64,000 nt of DNA from Paraburkholderia terricola (GTDB taxonomy: Bacteria; Pseudomonadota; Gammaproteobacteria; Burkholderiales; Burkholderiaceae), in contig NZ_FRAB01000029.1 in the NCBI RefSeq assembly GCF_900142195.1, forward strand, positions 1 to 64,000, given 5' to 3'. Every line of letters begins with the position of its first letter. Position 1 is the first letter of the stretch. Positions 10,831-19,188 of this stretch are shown piece by piece. Both the position numbers and the translations under genes were made by a program. Below the pieces are notes generated by a model. The model was given only the letters and a program-made list of their open reading frames with translations. It was not told the origin of the DNA and made no database searches.

Positions 10831-11809
10831 GACGCACCTTGCCACGAAATACCCAGTAACCCATCGTCGTATAGGCGATGATGATCGGCAGAATCACCGC
10901 CGCGCCGACCAGCGTGAACATCTGGCTCGAACGCGGCGCGGCGGCCTCCCATAGCGTCATGCTCGACGGAATCGCATACGGCCACAGGCTCACCAGCAGC
11001 CCCGCGTAACCGAGCAGCACGAGCAGCAGCGCCAGCACGAACGGCGTGTTGTCATGCCGCTCACGCACCGCGCGGCGCATGAAGAACACGCAGACCGCAA
11101 CCAGGAACGGCACCGGCAACAGCCGATAGAAGAGGCCGTCATGAAACCAGCGTTGCGCGATATTCGGGTCCTGCAGCGGCGTCCACACGCTGACCATCGC
11201 GATGAAGCCGAGCAGCACCATCGTCAGCGGCCATACCACGCGATGCAGGCGGCGTTGCAGATCGCCTTCGGTCTTCGCGACCAGCCAGCAGCAGCCGAGC
11301 AGCGCATAAGTGACGATGAGCCCAAGTCCCGTGAGCAGGCTGAACGGCGTGAGCCAGCCGAAGGCGTCGCCGGCATAACCGCCGTCGATCACCGGGATGC
11401 CTTGCAGGAACGCGCCCAGTGCGATGCCCTGGAAGAACGTCGCGCCCGCCGAACCGCCGATGAACGCGAGGTCCCACATAGGTTTCGTGCGATTGGCCTT
11501 GGCGCGAATCTCGAACGAGACGCCGCGAAAGATCAGGCACACGAGCATGAAGATCAGCGGCAGATAGAGCGCGGACAGCACGGTCGAGTAAACCACCGGA
11601 AACACCGCGAACAGGCCGGCGCCGCCGAGCACGAGCCAGGTTTCGTTGCCGTCCCACACCGGCGCGACGGTGTTCATCATCAGATCGCGTTCCTTCTCGT
11701 CGGGGAAGAACGGGAAGACGATGCCGATGCCCAGGTCGAAGCCGTCCAGCACCACATACATGAAAAGGCCCAGCGCGATGATCGCGGCCCACACTACGGT
11801 TACGTCCAT
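10805..11809 (-). CDS. cydB: Cytochrome bd ubiquinol oxidase subunit II
   Basis: A 334-residue subunit of the bd quinol oxidase, which with subunit I reduces oxygen to water at the inner membrane. It begins MDVTVVWAAIIALGLFMYVV, followed by LDGFDLGIG, a family hallmark, and DEKERDLMMNTVAPVWDGNE, which is near-invariant in CydB. About eight hydrophobic segments follow. It sits 36 nt downstream of cydA and overlaps the small subunit gene, forming a three-gene operon. The short subunit I suggests the CioAB (cyanide-insensitive) subtype. Confidence 0.96.
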   Translation of the reverse strand: MDVTVVWAAIIALGLFMYVVLDGFDLGIGIVFPFFPDEKERDLMMNTVAPVWDGNETWLVLGGAGLFAVFPVVYSTVLSALYLPLIFMLVCLIFRGVSFEIRAKANRTKPMWDLAFIGGSAGATFFQGIALGAFLQGIPVIDGGYAGDAFGWLTPFSLLTGLGLIVTYALLGCCWLVAKTEGDLQRRLHRVVWPLTMVLLGFIAMVSVWTPLQDPNIAQRWFHDGLFYRLLPVPFLVAVCVFFMRRAVRERHDNTPFVLALLLVLLGYAGLLVSLWPYAIPSSMTLWEAAAPRSSQMFTLVGAAVILPIIIAYTTMGYWVFRGKVRHDDQHHYH

Positions 11810-11845
11810 TGTCTTTCTCGCAAGCAGCTAGTGAAGCGGGTGGGT

Positions 11846-13258
11846 TCAGGCCGCGTCGATCATGTGATCGGCGGCGGAGAGCGGGCGGCGCGCGGTCTGG
11901 TTCGGCGAATGCTCCGGCGCGTCGTGCGGCGTTTGTCCGGGTAACGGCGGACCGGAGCGCATCAGCTTGAGCATGTAATAGACGCCGGTGCCGAACACCA
12001 GGAAATAGACCACCACGAAGGTCATCAACGAGATGCCGACCTGCTGCGTGGTGAGCGGCGACACGGCTTGGGAAGTGCGCATCACGCCATAGACCACCCA
12101 CGGCTGACGGCCCGCCTCGGTGGTGACCCAGCCAGCCAGCAGCGTGATGAAACCGGTCGGGCCCATCAGCACGGCGAGATGCTGGAACCACCTGGCCTCG
12201 AACAGCCGTTCACGGCGGCGCAGCGCCCAGCCGATCAGCGACATCAGGATCATCAGCATGCCGAGGCCGACCATGACGCGAAAGCTCCAGAACACCACCG
12301 TCGAGTTCGGCCGGTCTTGCGGCGGAAATTCCTTCAGGCCGCGAATCTCGCCGTCCCAACTGTGCGTGAGGATCAGGCTGCCCAGGTGCGGAATCGACAC
12401 CGCGTAGCGCGTGGTCTCCGCCTGCATGTCGGGAATACCGAACAGGTTCAGCGCGGTGCCGCCTTTTTCGGTTTCCCACAGACCTTCTATCGCCGCGATT
12501 TTCGCGGGCTGATACTCGCGCGTGTTCAGACCGTGCTGATCGCCGACGACTGCCTGGAGCGGCGTGAGGATCAACAGCAGCCAGAGCGCCATCGAGAACA
12601 TCTTCTTGACGGCCGGATCGCGCCGGCCGCGCAACAGGTGCCATGCGCCCACCGCCGCCACCACCAGCCCCGCGACGATGAACGCGGCGAGCGCCATATG
12701 CGCGAGCCGGTACGGGAACGACGGATTGAAAACGATCTTAAACCAGTCGAGCGGCACGACCCGGCCGTTCACCACTTCGAAGCCTTGCGGCGTTTGCATC
12801 CAGCTATTGGACGCGAGAATCCAGAAGGTCGAGATCAGCGTGCCGACGGCGACCATCAACGTGGCGCCGAAGTGTGCGCGCGGACTCACGCGCTGCCAGC
12901 CGAACAGCATGATGCCGAGGAAGCCCGCTTCGAGAAAGAACGCGGTCATGACTTCGTACATCAGCAGCGGTCCGGTGACCGGGCCGGCGAAGCTCGAAAA
13001 ACCGGACCAGTTGGTGCCGAACTGATAGCTCATCACGACGCCGGAGACCACGCCCATGCCGAAGGCCACCGCGAAAATCTTCGACCAGAACAGGCAAAGA
13101 TCCTTGTAATACGTCTTGCCGGTTTTGAGCCAGCGCCATTCGAGCACGGCGATGAAGCTCGCGAGGCCGATACTGAGCGCCGGAAAAACGATGTGAAAGG
13201 AGACGGTGAACGCAAACTGGATGCGGGCGAGGTCGAGTGCCGAGAGAGCGGAGTTCAT
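11846..13258 (-). CDS. cydA: Cytochrome bd ubiquinol oxidase subunit I (CioA type)
   Basis: A 470-residue subunit carrying the haems of bd oxidase. His22 in SFHIVFPALSIG is the N-terminal haem b595 ligand, and family blocks include GMGVVSGVVMSYQFGTNW and FFLEAGFLGIMLFGW. The second ligand His lies in LAHMALAAFIVAG near residue 180. The quinol loop after GDQHGLNTREYQPAKIAA is short, as in the CioA subgroup, whereas E. coli CydA is about 520 residues. First gene of the operon cydA-cydB-small subunit. A perfect FNR/ANR box about 180 bp upstream suggests induction at low oxygen. Confidence 0.96.
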   Translation of the reverse strand: MNSALSALDLARIQFAFTVSFHIVFPALSIGLASFIAVLEWRWLKTGKTYYKDLCLFWSKIFAVAFGMGVVSGVVMSYQFGTNWSGFSSFAGPVTGPLLMYEVMTAFFLEAGFLGIMLFGWQRVSPRAHFGATLMVAVGTLISTFWILASNSWMQTPQGFEVVNGRVVPLDWFKIVFNPSFPYRLAHMALAAFIVAGLVVAAVGAWHLLRGRRDPAVKKMFSMALWLLLILTPLQAVVGDQHGLNTREYQPAKIAAIEGLWETEKGGTALNLFGIPDMQAETTRYAVSIPHLGSLILTHSWDGEIRGLKEFPPQDRPNSTVVFWSFRVMVGLGMLMILMSLIGWALRRRERLFEARWFQHLAVLMGPTGFITLLAGWVTTEAGRQPWVVYGVMRTSQAVSPLTTQQVGISLMTFVVVYFLVFGTGVYYMLKLMRSGPPLPGQTPHDAPEHSPNQTARRPLSAADHMIDAA

Positions 13259-13583
13259 GAGCGTGAAGTGCGTGATGCCCGCGAGGGCGGACTACGCGCG
13301 TCGACCGGTGTCGGTGCGCACTGCGCTGGGCAGATGGGCGCAAGAGTAGGGGATGAGCGAATTTTCTGCTGCGACGCGACGTGCGTCAAAAAACCGCCTT
13401 GTTTTGCGTGAGTTTCGGATTCTTATGCCGCAAGCCTTTGATGGGCATCAAGTTTTTCTTATAGCGTCGTTGCTGCTGCTTGACGCGATCAGGCGAAAAC
13501 TGCGGCAATCGACCGCGCTGCAACAACGCCGCGAAGCCGCGTTCGCGCATTCAACCGCGCCGGATCAGATCCGCTCCCGCGGC
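13259..13583. other. Intergenic upstream of cydA
   Basis: These 325 bp hold the promoter of the cytochrome bd operon, including the FNR/ANR box annotated separately. The long 5' side between box and start codon has no convincing gene. I did not find a -10 element at the classical distance from the box. Confidence 0.6.
13438..13451 (-). promoter_or_regulatory. FNR/ANR box upstream of cydAB
   Basis: TTGATGGGCATCAA matches the FNR/ANR consensus TTGAT-N4-ATCAA exactly in both half-sites. It lies 180 bp before the cydA start. The position fits oxygen-dependent activation of the bd oxidase, a known FNR/ANR target in many proteobacteria. Confidence 0.8.
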
Positions 13584-13871
13584 TTATGCGATCGAGATGA
13601 ACAACTGCTTGCCGCACGCGGCCGCGTACCTGCGCAATGTGTCGATGGAAGGCGAGTGCCGCCCCGAGGCCAGCGCCCGTTCGAGCCGCGTGATCGCCGG
13701 TGCTTTCGTGCCCATGCGCTCGGCGACTTGCGCCTGCGTCAAGCCGGCCTCCCGGCGCGCCGCGAGCATCTGGTCGAGCAGCGCGAATTCCTCGCGGTTG
13801 AGCCGTTCATACTCGGCGCGTACTTCGGGGTCGGCGAGCGCCCGTTCGCGCATGGCCTTATAGGTTGCCAT
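13584..13871 (-). CDS. XRE-family antitoxin (HigA-like)
   Basis: A 95-residue protein. An N-terminal helical segment rich in Arg/Glu is followed by a helix-turn-helix from residue 43: GLTQAQVAERMGTKAPAIT, then RLERALASGRHSPSIDTLRR. Such small XRE proteins neutralise RelE/HigB-fold toxins and repress their own operon. It is the second gene of the pair and overlaps the toxin gene by 14 nt. A palindrome before the toxin gene is the likely binding site. Confidence 0.88.
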   Translation of the reverse strand: MATYKAMRERALADPEVRAEYERLNREEFALLDQMLAARREAGLTQAQVAERMGTKAPAITRLERALASGRHSPSIDTLRRYAAACGKQLFISIA

Positions 13872-14190
13872 TTCTGATCTCCAGTAGTCTTTTGCGCGCC
13901 ACGTCCAGTTCGTTGCGCGGCGTTTGTTGCGTCTTCTTCACGAAGCAGTGAAGCATGACGATTTTCTGTTCCACGATTGCGCAGTAGAACACTCTGGCGA
14001 TTCCCTCCGCGCCTTTCAGGCGCATTTCGAACAAGCCGCCGCCCATTGAAGCGGTGTGCGGCTCGCCGAGATTCGGGCCGTATTCCTCCATGCGGTCGGC
14101 CAGCGCGATGAAGCGCGCGAGCAGCGTTTTCGGCAGCGAGGCGACGTTGACTTTGACCTTCTCGTTGTAGAAGTCGATCGTAAATGCCAT
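13858..14190 (-). CDS. RelE/HigB-fold toxin (phage Gp49-like family)
   Basis: A 110-residue protein of the Gp49-like/HigB family, which cleave mRNA on the ribosome. Typical blocks are SLPKTLLARFIALADRMEEY, LFEMRLKG, IARVFYCAI and IVMLHCFVKKTQQTPRNEL, the last carrying the conserved basic motif near the C-terminus. It is the first gene of the operon, before the antitoxin, which is the HigBA gene order. The start at 14190 (MAFTIDFY) is chosen because the in-frame ATG at 14208 lies inside the operator palindrome. No strong ribosome site is visible. Confidence 0.88.
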   Translation of the reverse strand: MAFTIDFYNEKVKVNVASLPKTLLARFIALADRMEEYGPNLGEPHTASMGGGLFEMRLKGAEGIARVFYCAIVEQKIVMLHCFVKKTQQTPRNELDVARKRLLEIRNGNL

Positions 14191-14200
14191 TGAACTTGAT

Positions 14201-14218
14201 AATAACAAATATGTTATT
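14201..14218. promoter_or_regulatory. Palindromic operator of the toxin-antitoxin operon
   Basis: AATAACA, AATA, TGTTATT: a perfect 7-bp inverted repeat 10 bp before the toxin start codon. Its position and symmetry fit autorepression by the XRE antitoxin. Confidence 0.65.
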
Positions 14219-14699
14219 GACGCGCAAGCTGACGGCTATGACGGTTGCCGTGAGCAAGCAACCACCGCCCGGCATTGCGCGGCAAGGAATCGAACGACAG
14301 GAGGAGGGCGAAAGCTGGACCGCGATGAGCGGTTACGACGGCGTCGGCGCAACCAGGTGTTCGGTGTCGGCTAGATGGTTTCGTGCGGGACGCGACGGCG
14401 GCGCGGCACGAATGCGGATCTCCTTTTTTGCAGCGGCAAACTCGATAGGAAGGGATGGCTGATCGAGGCCAGCTCGCCACCAACCGACGATAGCCAAATC
14501 CGAACCGGCTTTCCATTAGCCGGTTAGCTAGCCAATCGGCCAGTGACAGCGCGTGACGATTGCGACGCGCTTCCTAGTTATACGATGTCACATCAATTTA
14601 TGTGGTATCAGCCGTTTATCGGCAACGGCGCAACCGTCGAAAGCCCAAAAATAATACGGGTAAATGCCTAGTTGAAATCCGTCTTTCCATCGTTGATAG

Positions 14700-14715
14700 T
14701 ACGTCGTCGTACAAC
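14700..14715 (+). promoter_or_regulatory. Hexuronate-regulon operator, site A
   Basis: TACGTCGTCGTACAAC, 90 bp before udh. It is the copy that best represents the 16-bp element repeated across this island. Read on the other strand it contains TTGTACGACGA, which fits the TNGTNNNACNA consensus of FadR-type GntR regulators. Confidence 0.7.
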
Positions 14716-14804
14716 AAGCACGGAAATTTCATCGAGGCCGTCGTGGCCTTCCCGCTTGCTGTCTCAAGTCTGCTCGCGCACGGCGCAGTAAAGGAAGGAA
14801 GCTT

Positions 14805-15638
14805 ATGAAGAAGATTGCCCTGAGTGGGGCCGGTGGCCAGCTGGGCTCGGTAGTGCGTGCGGCATTGGTCGCGCGCGGCACGCCGTTGCGCTCGGCCGCC
14901 GGTTCGAAGCCGCTGGTTCCCCTGGTGGAAGGCGAGGACGTGATGCACGGCGATCTGCGCGATTCCGCCGTCGTGGATCGCCTGCTCGATGGCGTCGACG
15001 TGTTGATCCATTTCGCGGGGACCAGCGTGGAGCGCCCGCTGCCCGAAATCATCGAGAACAATCTGCGCGCGCTCGTCGAAGTGTACGAAGGCGCGCGCTG
15101 GCAGGGCGTGCGGCGCGTGGTGTTCGCCAGTTCGAACCACGCGATCGGCATGTATCCGGTCACCGAACAGCTCGGCCTCGACTGCGCGCTACGCCCGGAC
15201 GGCTTCTACGGCTTGAGCAAGGTGTGGGGCGAAGCGCTGGCGAGAATGTACTGGGACAAGCACGGCATCGAAAGCGTTTGCGTGCGCATCGGCAGTTGCC
15301 TCGAGCGGCCCACCGAGCCCCGGCATCTGAGCACGTGGTTCGGACATCGCGACCTGCTGCATTTCATCGACCGTTGCATCGAGGCGGAAGACGTTGGGTT
15401 CCTCACCGTCTGGGGCGTCTCGGCCAACACGCGTAGCTGGTGGGACAACAGCGGCGCCGAGCGCCTGGGCTATCGGCCGACGCAGAACGCCGAGGACTAC
15501 GCCGCGGAAATCCTCGCGCGCCCGAACCCGCTCGACGCGTTGGGCCAACGCTTCCAGGGCGGCAGCTTCGTGGGCATCGATTATTCGCGCGACGACGCCG
15601 GCCCGGATGGCGCGGCTTCGCGCGCAAGGTCCGTCTGA
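14805..15638 (+). CDS. udh: Uronate dehydrogenase, copy 1
   Basis: A 277-residue short-chain dehydrogenase-type enzyme oxidising galacturonate or glucuronate with NAD to the aldaro-lactone. The N-terminal Rossmann motif is SGAGGQLGSVVRAAL, followed by HFAGTSVERP, FASSNHAIGMYP, and the catalytic YGLSKVWGE Tyr-Lys pair. Length and the ASSNHAIG block match known Udh proteins. GGAAGGAAG precedes the ATG. The transporter gene begins 27 nt downstream and is probably co-transcribed. A second copy lies at 28056-28898. Site A places it in the island's regulon. Confidence 0.88.
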   Translation: MKKIALSGAGGQLGSVVRAALVARGTPLRSAAGSKPLVPLVEGEDVMHGDLRDSAVVDRLLDGVDVLIHFAGTSVERPLPEIIENNLRALVEVYEGARWQGVRRVVFASSNHAIGMYPVTEQLGLDCALRPDGFYGLSKVWGEALARMYWDKHGIESVCVRIGSCLERPTEPRHLSTWFGHRDLLHFIDRCIEAEDVGFLTVWGVSANTRSWWDNSGAERLGYRPTQNAEDYAAEILARPNPLDALGQRFQGGSFVGIDYSRDDAGPDGAASRARSV

Positions 15639-15665
15639 CCGGTTAAAGATCAAGGAGACGTAGTC

Positions 15666-16958
15666 ATGAAAATCAAGGGCATCCGCTGGTGGATGGTCAG
15701 CCTGGTCGCCGCCGGCCTCATCATCAATTATCTCGCGCGCAATACGCTGTCCGTCGCCGCGCCGACCTTGATGAAGGACCTTCATATCACCACCGAGCAA
15801 TACTCGCATGTGGTGGTGGCGTGGCAGCTTTGCTATGCGTTCATGCAACCGGTCGCGGGATATCTGCTCGACACCATCGGAACCAAGATCGGCTTCGCCG
15901 CCTTCGCGATCGCGTGGTCGCTGGCCTGCGCCGCGGCGGCATGGTCGACCGGCTGGCAGAGCCTCGCGTTCTTTCGCGGCTTGCTCGGCGTCGCCGAGGC
16001 GGCCGGCATTCCGGCCGGCGTGAAGGCGACGAGCGAGTGGTTCCCGGCCAAGGAGCGTTCGGTGGCGATCGGCTGGTTCAACATCGGCTCGTCGATCGGC
16101 GCGCTGCTCGCGCCGCCGCTGGTGGTGTGGGCGCTGCTGCACGGGCAATGGCAATGGGCCTTCGTGATCGTCGGCGTGGCGGGGATCGTGTGGAGCGCGG
16201 TGTGGATGCTGCTGTACAAGCATCCGCGCGACCAGAAACTGCTGGGCGACGCCGAACGCGATTACATCCTGAGCGGGCAGGAGGCGAAGCACAGCGACGC
16301 CGGCGCGCCGAAGCGCAGTTGGGGTGCGATGCTGGGCAGCCGCGACTTCTGGGCGATCGGCATTCCGCGCATTCTTTCCGAGCCGGCCTGGCAAACCTTC
16401 AACGCATGGATTCCGCTGTACATGATGACCGAGCGGCACATGAACCTGAAGGAAATCGCGCTGTATGCGTGGATGCCGTTTCTTGCCGCCGACATCGGCT
16501 GCGTGCTCGGCGGCTACCTCAGTCCGCTGTTTCATAAGTACGCGAAGGTCTCGCTGTTCACGTCGCGCAAGATGGTTTTCGTCGTCGGCGCGCTGTTCAT
16601 GATCGGGCCGGCATGTGTCGGGCTGGTCGAGAGTCCCTATGTGGCGGTGGCGCTGCTGTGCGTCGGCGGATTCGCTCACCAGACGTTGTCCGGTGCGTTG
16701 TACGCGATCACGTCCGACATGTTCGGCAAGAACGAAGTCGCGACCGCGACGGGCATGGGCGGCATGGCGGGTTACCTGGGCGCTGCCGCATTCACGGCGC
16801 TGTTCGGCGTGCTGGTGACGCAGGTCGGCTACAGCCCGCTGTTCGTCGTGCTGGCGGTGTTCGACATCGTTGCGGCTGCGGTGGTGTGCCTGCTCGCGAG
16901 AAGCGCCGACAAGACGTCCGAGCCGCGTTGGGTGGCGGCGAGCGCGGCGGCGAAGTGA
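15666..16958 (+). CDS. exuT: MFS hexuronate transporter (ExuT-like)
   Basis: A 430-residue, 12-segment major facilitator of the anion:cation symporter group that imports galacturonate/glucuronate. It opens KIKGIRWWMVSLVAAGLIIN, then YLARNTLSVAAPTL, as in ExuT proteins. Other marks are GIPAGVKATSEWFPAKERS and FNIGSSIGALLAPPLV. AAGGAGACGTAGTC precedes the ATG. It is 27 nt after udh, so uptake and first oxidation are coupled. A strong terminator follows at 17007-17039. Confidence 0.9.
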   Translation: MKIKGIRWWMVSLVAAGLIINYLARNTLSVAAPTLMKDLHITTEQYSHVVVAWQLCYAFMQPVAGYLLDTIGTKIGFAAFAIAWSLACAAAAWSTGWQSLAFFRGLLGVAEAAGIPAGVKATSEWFPAKERSVAIGWFNIGSSIGALLAPPLVVWALLHGQWQWAFVIVGVAGIVWSAVWMLLYKHPRDQKLLGDAERDYILSGQEAKHSDAGAPKRSWGAMLGSRDFWAIGIPRILSEPAWQTFNAWIPLYMMTERHMNLKEIALYAWMPFLAADIGCVLGGYLSPLFHKYAKVSLFTSRKMVFVVGALFMIGPACVGLVESPYVAVALLCVGGFAHQTLSGALYAITSDMFGKNEVATATGMGGMAGYLGAAAFTALFGVLVTQVGYSPLFVVLAVFDIVAAAVVCLLARSADKTSEPRWVAASAAAK

Positions 16959-17006
16959 GTCGCGAGCGGCGGATTCGTTAGCGGGTCCGCGGCGTGACGG
17001 AAATGA

Positions 17007-17039
17007 AATGGCGGCGTCCTCGGACGCCGCCATTTTTTT
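17007..17039. terminator. Rho-independent terminator after exuT
   Basis: ATGGCGGCGTCC, TC loop, GGACGCCGCCAT, followed by a T7 run. It closes the udh-exuT operon and separates it from the convergent polygalacturonase gene. Confidence 0.92.
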
Positions 17040-17065
17040 AGCTGGGCTTCGGATCGATGACTCGC

Positions 17066-19078
17066 TTAGCGCTGATCGACCACGGTGGTGTTGTAAGTCG
17101 TCGATCCGATCACCACGTTCTTCAACGTGATGCCGTTGACGTTGTAGGCATAGATCGGTCCGGGCGCCGTCGAGGTCGCAGGTCCGGCGGCGACCGCCGT
17201 CCCCAGGTTGCAGTTCGAGATCGTGACGCCGCTGATCGGCGGAACCGCCGGCGCGGGAGCCGGGCCGTTGTAGTCGAAGGCGACGGGCCCCTGGGCCACG
17301 ATCGCCTGAAAACACGAGCCCGTTACACCGTTGAGCGTGACGTTGCTCGCCTGCACGTTCGAAATGTTCACGTTCTGCACGACCGCCGGACGCGTGCGAA
17401 TGGCGTCGTTGGCCGGCTGATAATCGCAGTCGAACGTGATGAGGCCGCCCTGCGCCGCGGAAGGATTGGCCGCCGTCGCCGTGACGACGCCCAAGGGCAC
17501 CGTGCCGTTGATCGGACTGCCGGCGAGCAGCGCACTGCCGTAGCCGCTGGCTTTCAGGCTGACGCCGTTGGGCAGCGTGACCGTATCCACGTAGAAGTTC
17601 TTCACGAAGCCGCCGCGATTCATGTTCGTCTTGATGCGAATCGCGATGTTCAGCGGATTGGTCGCCCAGTTCTGATTGAGCATCTGCAGATTGCGTGCGT
17701 AGATGTTCTGCACGCCGCCGCCCATTTCGCTGCCGAGCGTGATGCCGCCATGCCCGCTGTTCATCGTGCAGTTCTGGATCACGTGATTCTGCGCGGGACC
17801 ATACTGCGTATCCTGGTCCTTGCCGGACTTGATCGCGATGCAATCGTCGCCGGTGTTGAACGTGACGTTGTCGCACAGGACGTTGTCGCACGCGTCGGGA
17901 TCGAAGCCGTCGTTATTCGGGCCGATGCTGTTGGTGGTCACCCCGCGGATCACGACGTTCTTGCAATCGGTGGGGTGGTGCTGCCAGAACGGCGTGTTGT
18001 TGGTGCAATAGTTTTCCATCAGCACGTTCGTGCAGCCGATGAATTCCACCATGCACGGACGCAGATAATGCCCGATGCCGAAGATCCGCTGGGCGATCGG
18101 AACGCCTGCCTCCGAGAGCGCGGGCAGATAGTTCTGATCTTCCTGCCACGGTGTCGTGGGGCTGGTCAGTTGCGCATAAAGCGCGTCGGAAATACCCGGC
18201 GCCGCGATCTTGAGGTCGACATTGTTCGGGTTGAGATAGACCTGCGAGGGCGTCGACGAATTCACGCAGCCGTATGCGCCATTCGATCCCTTGTAGGTCC
18301 ACCAGCAGGTGGCTGTGTTGCCGCTGCCGGCGAACGGCGTCATGGCCTGGCCGTTGAGCACCGAGGTGGCGTCTTCGCCGGTGAGCGCAATGTTGGTCTG
18401 GTTGCGCGCGTAGACCGGTGAGCCGTAATTCAGGCAATCGTTTGCCTGCCAGCGGCTGTAAAACAGCTTGCCGTTCGCGCCGCAGTCGACCGGGCCGTCC
18501 TTTGCGTAGTCCGCCGGGTTCGGGCTGAAATAGATCGTGCAATTCGCGCTGAGATGAAAGTTCACGTTGCTGAGCAGCACGATCGGCCCGGCGCAGTACC
18601 AGGTGCCCGACGGCACGACCACGCGGCCGCCGCCGGCCGCATTGCAGGCCTGAATCGCGGCAAGAAACGCGGGGCGGGAGTCGAACGACGCCGCGGCGTT
18701 GGTTTGTCCGGAGCCGGGGCTGGCGAGCGAGGCCGCGCCTGTATAGGGGTTGGTCGCGGCGACGACCGCGCAAGGCTGCGCGCCGTATTGCGTGACGACA
18801 TAATCGCGCGCGGCAAACATCGATTGAGTGACGCCTTGCAACGACGCGATGATCCGCGTCGCGGCGCCCGACGTGCCCCAGATCGGGTCCTGCACCACCG
18901 GCGGCGCGGACCCTGCGCTAACCGAGCCGCCGCAGGCCGACAAGCCGCCGAGCAGGGTTGCGCCCGCTGACGTTCCTGTCAGCACGATAAACGCCCTGCG
19001 TGTCGGCGAATCGGGTCCGCGTTGATTGTTGGCTCTCGATGCTGCCGGCTTGCCGCTGTTTTTATTGATGATGGCCAC
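17066..19078 (-). CDS. Polygalacturonase, GH28, predicted Tat lipoprotein
   Basis: A 670-residue exported pectinase. It hydrolyses galacturonan, probably releasing galacturonate for the neighbouring pathway. All four GH28 active-site blocks are present: NNDGFDPD near 388, TGDDCIAIKSG near 410, SGHGGITLGSE near 442 and IRIKT near 480. The N-terminus shows a twin-arginine motif PTRRAFIVLTG, a hydrophobic stretch, and LSACGG, a lipobox, so a Tat-exported lipoprotein is likely. The start is GTG at 19078, with AAGGAG 7 nt before it. An in-frame longer reading has no ribosome site. Exo- or endo-mode cannot be told from the sequence. Confidence 0.9.
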   Translation of the reverse strand: MAIINKNSGKPAASRANNQRGPDSPTRRAFIVLTGTSAGATLLGGLSACGGSVSAGSAPPVVQDPIWGTSGAATRIIASLQGVTQSMFAARDYVVTQYGAQPCAVVAATNPYTGAASLASPGSGQTNAAASFDSRPAFLAAIQACNAAGGGRVVVPSGTWYCAGPIVLLSNVNFHLSANCTIYFSPNPADYAKDGPVDCGANGKLFYSRWQANDCLNYGSPVYARNQTNIALTGEDATSVLNGQAMTPFAGSGNTATCWWTYKGSNGAYGCVNSSTPSQVYLNPNNVDLKIAAPGISDALYAQLTSPTTPWQEDQNYLPALSEAGVPIAQRIFGIGHYLRPCMVEFIGCTNVLMENYCTNNTPFWQHHPTDCKNVVIRGVTTNSIGPNNDGFDPDACDNVLCDNVTFNTGDDCIAIKSGKDQDTQYGPAQNHVIQNCTMNSGHGGITLGSEMGGGVQNIYARNLQMLNQNWATNPLNIAIRIKTNMNRGGFVKNFYVDTVTLPNGVSLKASGYGSALLAGSPINGTVPLGVVTATAANPSAAQGGLITFDCDYQPANDAIRTRPAVVQNVNISNVQASNVTLNGVTGSCFQAIVAQGPVAFDYNGPAPAPAVPPISGVTISNCNLGTAVAAGPATSTAPGPIYAYNVNGITLKNVVIGSTTYNTTVVDQR

Positions 19079-19128
19079 GCATGTCTCCTTGCCCTTTGCG
19101 GGCGTTGTCGGTAATCGCCAGAAATGAA

Positions 19129-19169
19129 AGCGCCGCCCCCTTTCCCTGTCGAGAAAGCGAGGCGGCGCT
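19129..19169. terminator. Hairpin between garR and polygalacturonase gene
   Basis: AGCGCCGCC (19129-19137) pairs with GGCGGCGCT (19161-19169) across a 23-nt loop. On the minus strand it lies after garR and is followed by TTTCATTTC. It is a plausible weak terminator or attenuator. Confidence 0.5.
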
Positions 19170-19188
19170 GTACATGAGGGTTTGGGGC

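Larger units (their letters stand above)
14191..14804. other. Divergent intergenic region, toxin-antitoxin operon to udh
   Basis: No gene is supported in these 614 bp. The left end carries the toxin-antitoxin operator, the right end the hexuronate-regulon site before udh; both are listed separately. An inverted repeat AACCGGCT / AGCCGGTT lies at 14502-14509 and 14517-14524. The base composition is less GC-rich than the flanking genes. Confidence 0.6.

Noticed and set aside
13353..13877. Plus-strand frame (174 codons) across the cydA leader
   Set aside because: Overlaps the FNR box and the antitoxin gene; composition and lack of motifs mark it as chance.
14602..14808. Short plus-strand frame (68 codons) before udh
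   Set aside because: Covers the operator and promoter region of udh; no motif or ribosome site.
15189..17891. 900-codon open frame on the minus strand opposite udh/exuT and the pectinase end
   Set aside because: Overlaps three clear genes, has low-complexity Arg/Ala-rich composition, no motif and no ribosome site.
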